A stretch of DNA of 64,000 nucleotides from contig JAIUNY010000012.1 of the NCBI GenBank assembly GCA_020161505.1, forward strand, positions 1 through 64,000. The letters are read 5' to 3'. The number at the start of each line of letters is the position of its first letter. The stretch's first letter is position 1. This document shows positions 44,233-53,106 of the stretch, piece by piece. A model generated the notes under the pieces. That model ran no database searches. It was given only the letters and a program-made list of their open reading frames with translations, and had not been told where the DNA came from. Both the position numbers and the translations under genes were made by a program. Source of the DNA: Armatimonadota bacterium (GTDB lineage Bacteria; Armatimonadota; Fimbriimonadia; Fimbriimonadales; Fimbriimonadaceae).

Positions 44233-44314
44233 GGAGATGTCTCCACCTCCTGCCAGGGGCGCCTCACCCTCTTTCTACTATCCTACTCGCTTTTCAAGGG
44301 TTGCGAGAGGTTCT

Positions 44315-45706
44315 TTATTGTCCCGGTTGACCGGGGGCAGCGGCCGCACCGCGCAGGCCAGGAACCTCGAACACTTCTTGCTGACTCGACGTTCCCGTTG
44401 GGACGAAGTTGACTGTCCGGATCACCGGGGTCTTGCTCGCCCATTCGCCTTGGCGCAGAATCTGGTCGCGGGTCAGTTCGAGGCGCGCATACACCACCCT
44501 CTGACCTTCTCGGATTTCAGTGTTCAGGTAGTTCTTGTCGCCCATGCCCTCGCCGCTGAATCCGAATCGGTCTTGGATGTGCGGAGGTGCGGAGCGCGGG
44601 TTGTAGTAGAACTCCACGAAGTACTTTTCCTTGGTGAAGGGGTACATCGTTGGGTCGCGGCTCATGTCGATGCGTCGATAGAACGCTTGGTTCTTCACGA
44701 AGAGGCCATCTTGCATGAAGGTGACATCTTTCTCGGGGTCGAGATCGACGGTGGACTTGGAATCCCAGTCCATCCCAGCTGCCACGAATCCAGGATCGTT
44801 CACATCCATCGCGTCGCGCAAGACAATGCGGATACGGGTGCCAACCGGCTGGACGTTCCACGTCCCTTCCACGCGCAGAATCTTACGATCTTCCACCACG
44901 ACCTGGGCGCTGAAGCCGACGTCGTAGGGCGGATCGGTGTCGTACTTCCACTCTTTTTCGTAGCCACCCTTGCGGGCGAAGTAGCCCCGTTGAGCCATCC
45001 GAACCAGGAGGTTATCCATGTTCGACTCCAGAGTGTCTCGGTTCTGCCGAATCTGGAAGTCCTGATTCGTCGCGTCAGCCATTTTCTTCTCTGCATCCGT
45101 GAGAAGTGTGTTGTAGAGGGCAAGCCCTTCTTCTAACTTCCCATCGCGGAGCAGAGCCATGGTGAGGATGTTCTTTCGCGCGGTTTGCATGTCTTCGCGC
45201 TCCTGAGCTTCCTTCCACCACTCCACGGCCTTGCCGTAGTTATCGTCAATTTTGTGGTACCACAGCCAACCTGTTTCAAAGAACAGTTCGTAGGTGTAGT
45301 CGTTGTTCCGCGCACCTTCGGATCCCAAGGCCAGAGCACTGGGGATGTACCGGCGGTCGGATCGCGACTGCTCGTCCGTGAAGTTGTAGCCGATGTGCCA
45401 CATTCCTGTGGCGTAGACATCGATCTGTCGCGGGTCGAGCATCGTCACCAAACGGATGATCGGCAGGATGGCATCGTAGTTCCCTTGGTCGAAGTACGTA
45501 TCCGCACGCACCCACAGGATGCCCGCGATCATCTCGCGGAAGCCTGCAAGGGCGACCAGCAACTGATCGCCAGAGAGACCACGAAGGTCACCTTTGCGCG
45601 GCGAGAAGTTCTTCTCCCAAAGCGGGAAAAGGGCTCGGTTGATCCCACCTTGACCGAGGACGGCCAAGGCGAGAATACCGAGAGCTACGGGCGATTTCAA
45701 CTTCAT
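44315..45706 (-). CDS. Membrane-anchored protein of unknown function linked to an ABC transporter
   Basis: From ATG 45706, one base after the permease stop, the product is 463 residues. A signal-anchor (SPVALGILALAVLGQGG) is followed by a helical, TPR-like region (YATGMWHIGYNF, WLWYHKIDDNYGKAVEWWKE). After that comes a roughly 200-residue beta-rich domain (FSAQVVVEDRKILRVEGTWN). The end is Ala/Gly/Pro-rich. No family is recognised. Its position as the third gene behind an ABC-2 ATPase and permease suggests that it is the extracytoplasmic partner of that transporter. Confidence 0.6.
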   Translation of the reverse strand: MKLKSPVALGILALAVLGQGGINRALFPLWEKNFSPRKGDLRGLSGDQLLVALAGFREMIAGILWVRADTYFDQGNYDAILPIIRLVTMLDPRQIDVYATGMWHIGYNFTDEQSRSDRRYIPSALALGSEGARNNDYTYELFFETGWLWYHKIDDNYGKAVEWWKEAQEREDMQTARKNILTMALLRDGKLEEGLALYNTLLTDAEKKMADATNQDFQIRQNRDTLESNMDNLLVRMAQRGYFARKGGYEKEWKYDTDPPYDVGFSAQVVVEDRKILRVEGTWNVQPVGTRIRIVLRDAMDVNDPGFVAAGMDWDSKSTVDLDPEKDVTFMQDGLFVKNQAFYRRIDMSRDPTMYPFTKEKYFVEFYYNPRSAPPHIQDRFGFSGEGMGDKNYLNTEIREGQRVVYARLELTRDQILRQGEWASKTPVIRTVNFVPTGTSSQQEVFEVPGLRGAAAAPGQPGQ

Positions 45707-45707
45707 G

Positions 45708-46499
45708 TCACACCTCGCGTCGATCAAAGATCAGGATCGCCCCAATCAAAAGCCCGGCAATGTACATCACCGCGTATCCCAGCAGACCAACGTAGTAGAG
45801 CTGCTCCGACTGAATCGTCACGCCCTGGTTGATGATCGGGTTTTGGATGTTGTACTGAGCAAAGTTCGGGAGGATCGTGTGGATCGCGGTCGCCGCCATC
45901 TTCACCGGGCCTGCCAGATTCTGATTATTCGCCAGATCCTGGAAGACAGGGCTGAACAGCGTGCCTACCATGAAAACACCTCCGGAGAGGAAGAAGTTCA
46001 CGATGGGTGAGGCAAACACCGAGAAACACATCGCCACGGCGGCAAGAATGCTCATCTGGATGAAGAAGAAGACCGGGCCACGGGCGATTTCACCCAGCAC
46101 GTCGAAAGTCGCCGTCGGCTGCATGATCTTAAAGACCAGCAGAAGGATGCCCGTCATCAGGAGCATCATGAGACCAAGAGCGCCGACCGCACCGAAGTAC
46201 TTGCCCAGCACGAACTGCCAGCGGTGAACCGGCTTACACAGAATCGTGTAAATCGTCCGTCGCTCAATTTCGTTCGGGATCAGATAGACCGTCAGAACAA
46301 TCGCGATCACCGCGCCGGTCAGCTGAATCACACCGAGGGTGAAGCTGATGAGAACAGCGAAGCTCGAGCGAGCCGAGAGCACGTTCAGACCGGGGGCAAT
46401 GACGAGGAAGAGGACACCAATCAAGAGGATGATCAGGAGAACTTTTCGGCGAATTGCTTCACCAATCGTCGTCTTAGCGATCGAGAGAATGGCGTTCAC
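45708..46499 (-). CDS. ABC-2 type transporter permease
   Basis: A 263-residue membrane protein with six hydrophobic segments. It starts IAKTTIGEAIRRKVLLIILL, a common ABC-2 permease N-terminus. It also has IERRTIYTILCKPVHRWQFV, the coupling region of NosY/CcmB-like permeases, and GKYFGAVGALGLMMLLMTGI. It overlaps the ATPase gene by 4 bases, so the two form one exporter. The substrate is unknown. Confidence 0.87.
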   Translation of the reverse strand: MNAILSIAKTTIGEAIRRKVLLIILLIGVLFLVIAPGLNVLSARSSFAVLISFTLGVIQLTGAVIAIVLTVYLIPNEIERRTIYTILCKPVHRWQFVLGKYFGAVGALGLMMLLMTGILLLVFKIMQPTATFDVLGEIARGPVFFFIQMSILAAVAMCFSVFASPIVNFFLSGGVFMVGTLFSPVFQDLANNQNLAGPVKMAATAIHTILPNFAQYNIQNPIINQGVTIQSEQLYYVGLLGYAVMYIAGLLIGAILIFDRREV

Positions 46500-47491
46500 G
46501 AACCCACCTCCGTCTCTTCTTCGGCACTGGGCTTCGGATCGTTGTGGTCGTCGGACATCTTGTTGAGAACGCGGCCCTTGGCTTGGTTGTCGCTGCGAAC
46601 CGACTCAAGGAAGAGGTCTTCCAGGCGCTTGCGGCGCGGGATCACGCTGACGACCGAGCCCTTCTCGCTTCGGATTGAATCGAGCATTTCGTTCGGGCTG
46701 TCGCTGTCCGGCATGTCGACGATCAGTCGGTCGCCCTTGAAGCTGACCAGCACATCGTCGGATCGGAACTTATCGGCCAGAGCCTGAGTGACTCCGCTTG
46801 CCGTAATCTCGATGCGACCACCGGCGAGCAGATCTTCCAAGCGACCCTGGTGAACCAGCTCGCCCTTGTTGATGATCGCCACGCGGTCGCAAATGCGCTC
46901 GACGTCGCTGAGCTCGTGGCTCGAAATGAAGACCGTGCGGCCTTCTTCGCGGAACTTCAAGATGAGGTCGCGGATTTCGATGTGAGCAATCGGGTCAAGA
47001 CCGCCGGTCGGCTCGTCAAGGAAGAGCAGTTCGGGGTCGTTGAGCAGGCTTTGGGCCAGTCCGACACGTTGCTGCATACCCTTGGAGTACTGGCTGATCG
47101 GTCGGTTCATGTCCATGCCGAGGTTCACGCGCTGCAGGAGCCGCTCGCATTGAGCTTTATCCTTGATGCCGAAAAGGCTTGCGTAGAATTGCATGATTTC
47201 CATGCCGGTCATGTGCTCGTAGTAGTACGGCTTTTCCGGCAGATAGGAGATCTTCTTGTGGACGTTGATGTCGCCGGCTTCTTCTCCCAGAACCTTGGCC
47301 CAGCCAGAGGTTCCGTAGATGATTCCGAGCAAAATCTTGATCGTAGTCGTCTTCCCCGCTCCGTTGGGGCCCAGGAATCCGAAGATTTCGCCGCGCTCAA
47401 CCTGCAAATCCAGGTTTTTCACGACACTTACCTGGCCTGCCCGGGTTTTGTATGTCTTGGTCAGTTGGTTCGTCTCAATAGCTAGGCTCAA
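46496..47491 (-). CDS. ABC transporter ATP-binding protein
   Basis: The start is TTG 47491: GGAGG lies 8 bases before it, while the upstream extension to 47533 has no matching signal. The 331-residue product shows Walker A LGPNGAGKTTT, the Q-loop region, signature YSKGMQQRVGLAQSLLNDPE, Walker B LLFLDEPTGGLDP, and the H-loop VFISSHELSDVERICDRVAI. A C-terminal DUF4162-like extension follows. It energises the ABC-2 permease encoded next. Confidence 0.93.
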   Translation of the reverse strand: MSLAIETNQLTKTYKTRAGQVSVVKNLDLQVERGEIFGFLGPNGAGKTTTIKILLGIIYGTSGWAKVLGEEAGDINVHKKISYLPEKPYYYEHMTGMEIMQFYASLFGIKDKAQCERLLQRVNLGMDMNRPISQYSKGMQQRVGLAQSLLNDPELLFLDEPTGGLDPIAHIEIRDLILKFREEGRTVFISSHELSDVERICDRVAIINKGELVHQGRLEDLLAGGRIEITASGVTQALADKFRSDDVLVSFKGDRLIVDMPDSDSPNEMLDSIRSEKGSVVSVIPRRKRLEDLFLESVRSDNQAKGRVLNKMSDDHNDPKPSAEEETEVGS

Positions 47492-47630
47492 AGCAAAAAG
47501 CCTCCAGGAAAAATTGCCACGCCAGTATACCAATGCGACCCGTGGGCCGCAGGGGCAACTGGCAACGTCTGATTACAACGGTTTCGGACGGGAGAACGTG
47601 CCCATTTTCCGCGACTTTTTTCGTGCTTTC

Positions 47631-48239
47631 TCAGGCGTTCCTGGCGTTCTCGATGAATCGCCGGATCTTGCCGTGGTCTTTCTTGCCCGGCTCAGATTCA
47701 AGCCGGGAGCTGGCGTCCACCCCAGCCGGACGAACGCGCCGTATTGCCTCCCCTACGTTTTCTGGAGTCAGTCCGCCCGCCAGGATCACCGGAAGATGAC
47801 TCGCACGGACGCACTCCGCCGCGAGACCCCAGTCGAGCGTTTGGCCGGTTCCCCCGGCTTGGTGGGCATGATAGGGATCAAGCAGAACCGCGTTCGCCTC
47901 GCTCGGAACATTGGCAAGGCGGGCCAAGAAGTCATCGAGCTTGTCGGTGTCAGAGAGTCGAATGACCGCGAAGGCCTTGGCTTCGTCCTGAGGGAGAAGG
48001 CCGTCGAAGGCTTGGATCCGGTCAAACCCGCTGACATTTGTATCCGCATGTCTGGATCCGAACACTGCACATTTTAGTTGAGGCGTCCCTTCAGCCCAAC
48101 TCAAAGCTGAGGTGGGTGAAGTGCAGAATCGCGGGCTCATCGGCTCGAAGATAAAACCAAGAGCATCCGCGCCAAATCGAACCGAGGCCTCAACATCTTC
48201 GGGACGGCACAGTCCGCATACCTTGACGAGGAGGCTCAC
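47631..48239 (-). CDS. trpF: Phosphoribosylanthranilate isomerase
   Basis: Tryptophan pathway TIM-barrel enzyme of 202 residues, starting at GTG 48239. The catalytic Cys is in LLVKVCGLCRPEDVEA, and the catalytic Asp region is VLLDPYHAHQAGGTGQTLDW. The end AGGLTPENVGEAIRRVRPAG, then VDASSRLE follows the family, with the usual SSGVE read as SSRLE. It is one base from trpC. Confidence 0.92.
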   Translation of the reverse strand: MSLLVKVCGLCRPEDVEASVRFGADALGFIFEPMSPRFCTSPTSALSWAEGTPQLKCAVFGSRHADTNVSGFDRIQAFDGLLPQDEAKAFAVIRLSDTDKLDDFLARLANVPSEANAVLLDPYHAHQAGGTGQTLDWGLAAECVRASHLPVILAGGLTPENVGEAIRRVRPAGVDASSRLESEPGKKDHGKIRRFIENARNA

Positions 48240-48240
48240 T

Positions 48241-49023
48241 TCACCACCCCATCATCTCGCGAATCTTTGCCGGGATATCCGGTGACTGCGAAAACGCTGT
48301 ACCGATGAGTACAGACCGCGCTCCCGCAGCCTGCACACGCTCGACGTCATTTCGGTTGTGCAGCGCGCTCTCGCTAACGCACGTCGCGCGATCCTTGACC
48401 AGCGGAAGAATATGTTCGCTCGCCTCGATGTTGATCTCAAAGGTCTCCAGGTCGCGGTTGTTGACGCCGAGCAACTTGGCCCCGGCTTCCAGAGCGATCT
48501 CGGCTTCTTCGAGTGTGTGGCTCTCTACCAAGACGTCAAGGCTCAAAGATTCCGCGAGTTCCCGAAGCTCGGTCAGCTCGGATCGGGAAAGACCATTGAC
48601 GATCAGTAGGATCGCATCGGCCCCCATGGCGCGCGCCTCATAAACGTCGAGTTCGTCGGTGGTGAAGTCCTTGCGAATCACGGGCTTGTTACTGATTTCG
48701 CGGCATTGTGCAAGATAGTCTGGGCTTCCTTGAAAAAAGTGAACATCGGTCAGCACGGAGAGGCAGTCAGCTCCGGCGAATGCGTAATCCCGGGCGATGG
48801 CTTCGGGGTCAAAGTCGTCGCGGATCGTGCCTTTGACTGGACTCCCTTTCTTGACCTCGGCGATGAGGGAAACCGGGTGCGGGCTGGTTTTCAGTGCGCG
48901 CTGAAAACCCCGGGTCGGGGGAGCATCGAGCGCGCGGGCTTTGGCGTCGGCGAGCGCTTGCTTTGTCTTCCGAGCAAGGATATCGGCCCGCTTCGCGACG
49001 AAAATCTCGTCCAGGATGTTCAT
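48241..49023 (-). CDS. trpC: Indole-3-glycerol-phosphate synthase
   Basis: A 260-residue TIM-barrel enzyme from ATG 49023 (MNILDEIFVAKRADILARK); an upstream Met at 49086 adds non-family residues. Active-site motifs are LIAEVKKGSPVKGTIRDDFD, LSVLTDVHFFQGSPDYL, PVIRKDFTTDELDVYEARAM, LLGVNNRDLETFEIN, and the final phosphate site VLIGTAFSQ. A repeat-containing spacer separates it from trpD upstream. Confidence 0.95.
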   Translation of the reverse strand: MNILDEIFVAKRADILARKTKQALADAKARALDAPPTRGFQRALKTSPHPVSLIAEVKKGSPVKGTIRDDFDPEAIARDYAFAGADCLSVLTDVHFFQGSPDYLAQCREISNKPVIRKDFTTDELDVYEARAMGADAILLIVNGLSRSELTELRELAESLSLDVLVESHTLEEAEIALEAGAKLLGVNNRDLETFEINIEASEHILPLVKDRATCVSESALHNRNDVERVQAAGARSVLIGTAFSQSPDIPAKIREMMGW

Positions 49024-49111
49024 GCGGCCAAGCCTCGGTGTGCGGGGTAGCTTTGAGCGATCCGTCGAGAGTGTCCGAATGCGCATTGGAACCCCAGGTT
49101 AAGCAGTGATT

Positions 49112-49170
49112 CCGCCCCTCCCGGCCGTTGGCCACCCTCCTCAAACGGAGTTTGGAGAGGGCGTCGGTTA
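49112..49170 (+). repeat. REP-like palindromic repeat, copy B
   Basis: CGGCCgttGGCCACCCTCC, then TCAAACggaGTTTGGAGAGG and GCGTCG. It matches copy A at 19003-19063 over about 50 bases. It sits in the 294-base spacer between trpD and trpC; the rest of that spacer shows no supported gene. Confidence 0.7.
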
Positions 49171-49317
49171 AAGACCGTCCGTGAACTCGAAGAGGGGCTG
49201 GGATCGGAAACGAGCATTCCCCACCCGGCAAGGATCGGAGCACGATCGAGGGGCTCGATGCGCGGGCTGGCCCAGGTGGGAACACCCGAGACCCCGGCAG
49301 CATTCGGCGACACCGTC

Positions 49318-50322
49318 TTACCCATGAGTCAAGCGGTTCAGCAAGTCTTGGGCCGCGCCGGTGGCGATGGCATTTTTGGCCTGATCGGCTGCCTCCGAAA
49401 GTGAACCAGCCACCCCAGCAAGCACCAGGGTCACCGCCGTCGTGGGCAAGATCGCCTGGCTGCGGAGCGATCCCGCATCGGTCAGTGCCGTTCGCAAGAT
49501 TTCAGCGTTCTCATACGCATCTTCGCCATGAGTCAAGGCTTCATCGGGCAGCGGGGAGATACCGAAATCTTCCGGCGACCAGGTTCCTTCGGTAATGTTT
49601 TCACCCTTAACTTCTACATATTTCGTTGGAGCGCTGGGTGAGACCTCGTCCATGCCGTCGCCGCCGTGCACCACAAACGCATGCGCCGTGCCGAGAATCC
49701 GCAGAGCCTCCGCCATGATCGGCAACGCTTTCTCATCGTACACCCCAATCACCTGCCGATTCGCGTTTGCAGGGTTAGCGAGCGGCCCGATCAGATTAAA
49801 GAACGTGCGAAAACCTAGCTCTTTCCGAACAGGAGCGACGTGGCGCATCGCGGGATGGTGGGTCGGCGCAAAAAGGAAGACGAGACCATTTTCTTCCATC
49901 CGCTTGCGTTGAGACTCCAGGTCGCCCTCAATCGGCACGCCGAGAGCCTCGAGCACATCAGCGCTCCCACACTTGCTCGTCATCGCGCGATTGCCGTGCT
50001 TGGCGACCTTGGCTCCACAAGCCGCGGCCAAAATCGCCGCGCCGGTTGAAACGTTGAAGGTAGCCCGACCGCCCCCGGTCCCGCACGTATCGACCAAGTT
50101 TTCTTGGTCAAAGTCGTACTGAAGAGAATGGTGGCGCATCCCGCTGACAAACCCTGCGAGCTCGGCGCCCGTCAGACCCTTCATCTGCATCGCCGCAAGA
50201 AAGCCCCCAATCAGGCCGTGATGAACCTCGCCGAGCATCAGCTGGGACATCACTCGCTGAGCCTCTTCCGTGGTCAGGTTTTCGTGGAGGAGGCATTTCT
50301 GCAGGGCTTCGCGCACCGTCAT
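49318..50322 (-). CDS. trpD: Anthranilate phosphoribosyltransferase
   Basis: Adds a phosphoribosyl group to anthranilate; 334 residues from ATG 50322. Motifs are VDTCGTGGGRATFNVSTGAA (PRPP binding), VAKHGNRAMTSKCGSADVLE, the anthranilate site THHPAMRHVAPVRKELGFRT, and FNLIGPLANPA. In-frame extension to 50484 adds sequence that overlaps the divergent nuoA start and is rejected. It is first in the trpD-trpC-trpF series on this strand. No trpE, trpG, trpB or trpA is in view. Confidence 0.95.
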   Translation of the reverse strand: MTVREALQKCLLHENLTTEEAQRVMSQLMLGEVHHGLIGGFLAAMQMKGLTGAELAGFVSGMRHHSLQYDFDQENLVDTCGTGGGRATFNVSTGAAILAAACGAKVAKHGNRAMTSKCGSADVLEALGVPIEGDLESQRKRMEENGLVFLFAPTHHPAMRHVAPVRKELGFRTFFNLIGPLANPANANRQVIGVYDEKALPIMAEALRILGTAHAFVVHGGDGMDEVSPSAPTKYVEVKGENITEGTWSPEDFGISPLPDEALTHGEDAYENAEILRTALTDAGSLRSQAILPTTAVTLVLAGVAGSLSEAADQAKNAIATGAAQDLLNRLTHG

Positions 50323-50371
50323 AGGGCGGAGTTTACTTGTCCGCGCATGTGCGCAAGGTAACATTCCGCCT

Positions 50372-50833
50372 ATGTTCGGTGAGTTCGTCCCCATCTTGAT
50401 CATGATGGCCCTGGCGGCACTCGTGTGCACGGTGATGGTGGTCGGGAGCTGGGTGCTCGGCCCCAAGCGCATCACCCGATACAAGCAGTCTGCTTACGAG
50501 TGCGGTGTGGCCCCGGTGGGCGATGCCTTCGTGCGATTCCCGATCAAGTTCTATCTCGTGGCGATTCTCTTTGTCCTCTTCGACATTGAAGTCGTCTTCC
50601 TGTGGAGCTGGCTCACCGTTTTCAAGAACGCCCCACTGGACTACCAAATCTTTACGGGGATCGCGCTCCTTATCTATATGGTGCTGTGGATCATCGGTGA
50701 CGCCTACGTTTTGCGTGTCGGCGCCATCGACTGGGACGAATCGGCTTCCCTCGCTCCCGAGAAGCTCGGTGAGGTGGATTTGCTCCGATCCGAGACTCCT
50801 GCCCTCAGTGGCCAGACCGTGGAGGCTCGCTAA
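50372..50833 (+). CDS. nuoA: NADH-quinone oxidoreductase subunit A
   Basis: Membrane subunit of respiratory Complex I, 153 residues with three helices. The start ATG 50372 gives MFGEFVPILIMMALAALVCT. The family motif YECGVAPVGDAFVRFPIKFY and the acidic helix FDIEVVFLWSW are present. The C-terminus is longer than usual by about 20 charged residues. nuoC follows after 3 bases, so the expected nuoB between them is absent. Confidence 0.95.
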   Translation: MFGEFVPILIMMALAALVCTVMVVGSWVLGPKRITRYKQSAYECGVAPVGDAFVRFPIKFYLVAILFVLFDIEVVFLWSWLTVFKNAPLDYQIFTGIALLIYMVLWIIGDAYVLRVGAIDWDESASLAPEKLGEVDLLRSETPALSGQTVEAR

Positions 50834-50836
50834 GCC

Positions 50837-51439
50837 ATGTCAATCGCCGAAACCACCCGCGCTGAAGTCGCCCTTCTCACCAAGAAGCTGGGCAAAAACC
50901 TTCTCAAGGTCAAGGAGTTCCGAGGTGACACCTTCATTTGCATCGAGCCCAGTGCGGTGCCGCAAGCCATCCTGGCGCTGAAGGAAGATTCGGAGCTTGG
51001 GTACGACTACTTCGTTGAGTGCGTCGGCGCGGACTATCTGACCTGGCAGTACGAACGCGATCTGCCTGGACGCTTCGAGGTGGTCTACAACCTCTACTCC
51101 ACCAAGATTCACGCAAGGATCTTCCTCAAAACCTCGGTCAACGTGGGCGAGACGGTTCCGACCGTGAAGGACATTTTCCTCGGTGCAGAGTATCCGGAGC
51201 GAGAGATTCAGGATCTCTATGGCGTGATCTTTGAAGGCAACGAGCCGCTCCCTGGCGAACGATTCCTCCTCCCCGATGACTGGGTGGGCTACCCCCTGCG
51301 CAAAGACGTCGGCCTCGGTGGCGAGGACGTGGATTTCCACCTCGGCACGAGAGGACCAGCTGTCGAAGATGTGCAGATGCCCCATGCAGGAGAGAGCTTC
51401 GAAGGCAAAACCGGCTCTGGTGACGTCAGCGGTCGATAG
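50837..51439 (+). CDS. nuoC: NADH-quinone oxidoreductase subunit C
   Basis: Peripheral-arm subunit, 200 residues. It carries FEVVYNLYSTKIHARIFLKT and the diagnostic YPEREIQDLYGVIFEGNEPL, then RFLLPDDWVGYPLRKD. NuoD is encoded separately at 56275, so this is the stand-alone form, not the NuoCD fusion. A strong terminator follows. Confidence 0.95.
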   Translation: MSIAETTRAEVALLTKKLGKNLLKVKEFRGDTFICIEPSAVPQAILALKEDSELGYDYFVECVGADYLTWQYERDLPGRFEVVYNLYSTKIHARIFLKTSVNVGETVPTVKDIFLGAEYPEREIQDLYGVIFEGNEPLPGERFLLPDDWVGYPLRKDVGLGGEDVDFHLGTRGPAVEDVQMPHAGESFEGKTGSGDVSGR

Positions 51440-51458
51440 CCGCACCTGATTTCCGCAT

Positions 51459-51498
51459 CACGAAAGCCCGCTTGCTCCCGCAAGCGGGCTTTTTCGTG
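51459..51498. terminator. Strong bidirectional terminator after nuoC
   Basis: CACGAAAGCCCGCTTGC pairs with GCAAGCGGGCTTTTTCGTG around a tccc loop, with the U-tract inside the lower stem. It ends the nuoA-nuoC transcript and isolates the pilin block. Confidence 0.9.
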
Positions 51499-51894
51499 CG
51501 CTCTCACTGCCAGGTGACCATTTTCCGCCCGCATTCCCGGGTCCCAAAGCTCACGGGATGCCGGGACAGAGCGGTCCCGGTTTCAAGTGACTTCGTCCCC
51601 ACGGGAACTCCCGCTTCCTTGCTCCCATTTGTCAGCCAAGGGCCACAAGCCTCAGCGGAACGACCGATGCTTAACGCTTTTCCGGTACATCGATCTTGAC
51701 AAACATTAACGCTTTTCCGTTAATTCCCGATTATGTGAAGAAATAGGGGAACTGGGCCTTTCGGAATGCTCGTCTACACCCCTGAGACAGCCTGCGCAGC
51801 CTGACCCCGTTTTTTCGGGATTTCAGTCTGGGCCGGCTGTTTTGTTTGTCTTGTCTGGTCCCCCTAAGGATCAACAAGAAGGACAGCACTCATC
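51499..51894 (+). promoter_or_regulatory. Promoter and structured leader of the first cassette pilin at 51.9 kb
   Basis: No gene is supported in this 396-base stretch. TTGACA at 51696-51701 is a strong -35 candidate, with a TTAATT-like -10 about 18 bases on. ATTAACG-cttttc-CGTTAAT (51705-51724) is a perfect palindrome across the -10 region, and the half TTAACGCTTTTCCG also occurs at 51671-51684, 35 bases upstream. In the leader GAGACAGCC (51784-51792) can pair with GGCTGT (51835-51840), followed by TTTTGTTTGTC. Confidence 0.5.
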
Positions 51895-52839
51895 ATGAAA
51901 AAAGCATTTACGTTGATTGAACTGCTGGTGGTCATTGCCATCATCGCGATCCTCGCCGCTATCCTCTTCCCGGTCTTCGCCCAAGCGAAGGAAGCCGCCA
52001 AGAAGACCCAAGCTCTGAGCAATGTCAAGCAAACGGGCACGGCGATGAACATCTATCTGGCCGACTACGATGACACCATGCCGATGGCCCACAGCCGACG
52101 CGCAGACGGAAGTCACCGACACGCCACCATCCACCCGGCTCCGGCTGGCTCGATTGGTGCCGGTTGGGAAGACCCGATCATCGTCAGCCAAATCAATTCC
52201 ATGTGGCACATGTCGGTTCAACCGTACATGAAGAACTGGCAACTGCTGAACAGCCCGAGCCAAAACACCGTGACCCTGACCGGTGAAGTCTTCACCAACA
52301 CGGTTGCTGCACAAGAAGTCGGCGTGACCTACAATGGCTTCCTGAACACCTACAATGCCACCGCGATCAACAACGTCTCGGTTGTGCCCCTCATCTGGCT
52401 TGGCACCGGCAACATCAAGATCCGAGGCCGCGCAGCTTCGAACCCGGCCCTGAACTGCGGCACCAGCACCGGTGACTGCCGATTCAACCCGGGCGGCGGC
52501 GCAGTCGCTGGAGCAGCGGCGGGCAACCAATCCCTGTTCTTCGGCTACGGCACCTTCAGCGGTGGCTATAAGATCTGGGCCTTTGGCGGCAACCAAAACG
52601 GCGGCGGCACCATCGTGGGTCGCGTTGATAGCTCGGCCAAGTACCAACGCGTGGGCATCGTTGCTCCTCCGTCGGTGAACGTGAACGCGACGGTTGACCC
52701 GTACGCTCAGTACACCAACAACGGTAGCGGCTTCACCTACTACGCCACCAACGACGCAAACTGCGGTCAAATCACCGGCGCCAACACGGGCACGGGCTTC
52801 ACCTACGTTTGCCACTTCCGACCGGACCGCGAGAACTAA
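51895..52839 (+). CDS. Cassette prepilin (subfamily 1a)
   Basis: A 314-residue prepilin: MKKA, then [18 protein letters not shown] and [20 protein letters not shown]. The head has [31 protein letters not shown], the core [19 protein letters not shown], a Cys-containing stretch [18 protein letters not shown], the strand [12 protein letters not shown], and the end FRPDREN. The Cys pair could form a disulfide. It closely resembles the pilin at 53378, so the two arose by duplication. It is followed by a hairpin and a lipoprotein gene. Confidence 0.92.
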   Translation: MKKAFTLIELLVVIAIIAILAAILFPVFAQAKEAAKKTQALSNVKQTGTAMNIYLADYDDTMPMAHSRRADGSHRHATIHPAPAGSIGAGWEDPIIVSQINSMWHMSVQPYMKNWQLLNSPSQNTVTLTGEVFTNTVAAQEVGVTYNGFLNTYNATAINNVSVVPLIWLGTGNIKIRGRAASNPALNCGTSTGDCRFNPGGGAVAGAAAGNQSLFFGYGTFSGGYKIWAFGGNQNGGGTIVGRVDSSAKYQRVGIVAPPSVNVNATVDPYAQYTNNGSGFTYYATNDANCGQITGANTGTGFTYVCHFRPDREN

Positions 52840-52856
52840 GAACTCTCGCCTCGATG

Positions 52857-52889
52857 GGCTCCGTCTGGGATTCATTCTCCGACGGAGCC
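52857..52889 (+). terminator. Hairpin between pilin and lipoprotein
   Basis: GGCTCCGTC pairs with GACGGAGCC around a 15-base loop, 17 bases after the pilin stop. There is no real U-tract, so it is more likely an RNA-stability or attenuation element than a full terminator. Confidence 0.55.
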
Positions 52890-52914
52890 ACTTCCCTTCT
52901 CCACACAAGAAACC

Positions 52915-53106
52915 ATGAAGAAACTTCTCGTTCTTTCTCTGGCCGTTGTCGGCCTGATCCTCGGCGGATGTGCCAGCTCGGAACCGCCGGCAGATACCTC
53001 CGGCGTTGTTGACCAAAGCGAAGCCCCTCCGATGTCGGGCAGCGCTGAAGCAGGCGGCAGTGGCGCAAGCTCCGGCGCTTCGGCAGCTCCCGATACTGGC
53101 CCCTAA
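52915..53106 (+). CDS. Small cassette lipoprotein
   Basis: A 63-residue lipoprotein: MKKLLVLSLAVVGLILGGC signal and lipobox, then ASSEPPADTSGVVDQSEAPP and a Gly/Ser/Ala tail ending APDTGP. It closely matches the lipoprotein from 54385 (ASSEPPAD, SGVV, SEAPPM). The function is unknown; co-duplication with the pilin suggests partnership. Confidence 0.8.
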   Translation: MKKLLVLSLAVVGLILGGCASSEPPADTSGVVDQSEAPPMSGSAEAGGSGASSGASAAPDTGP

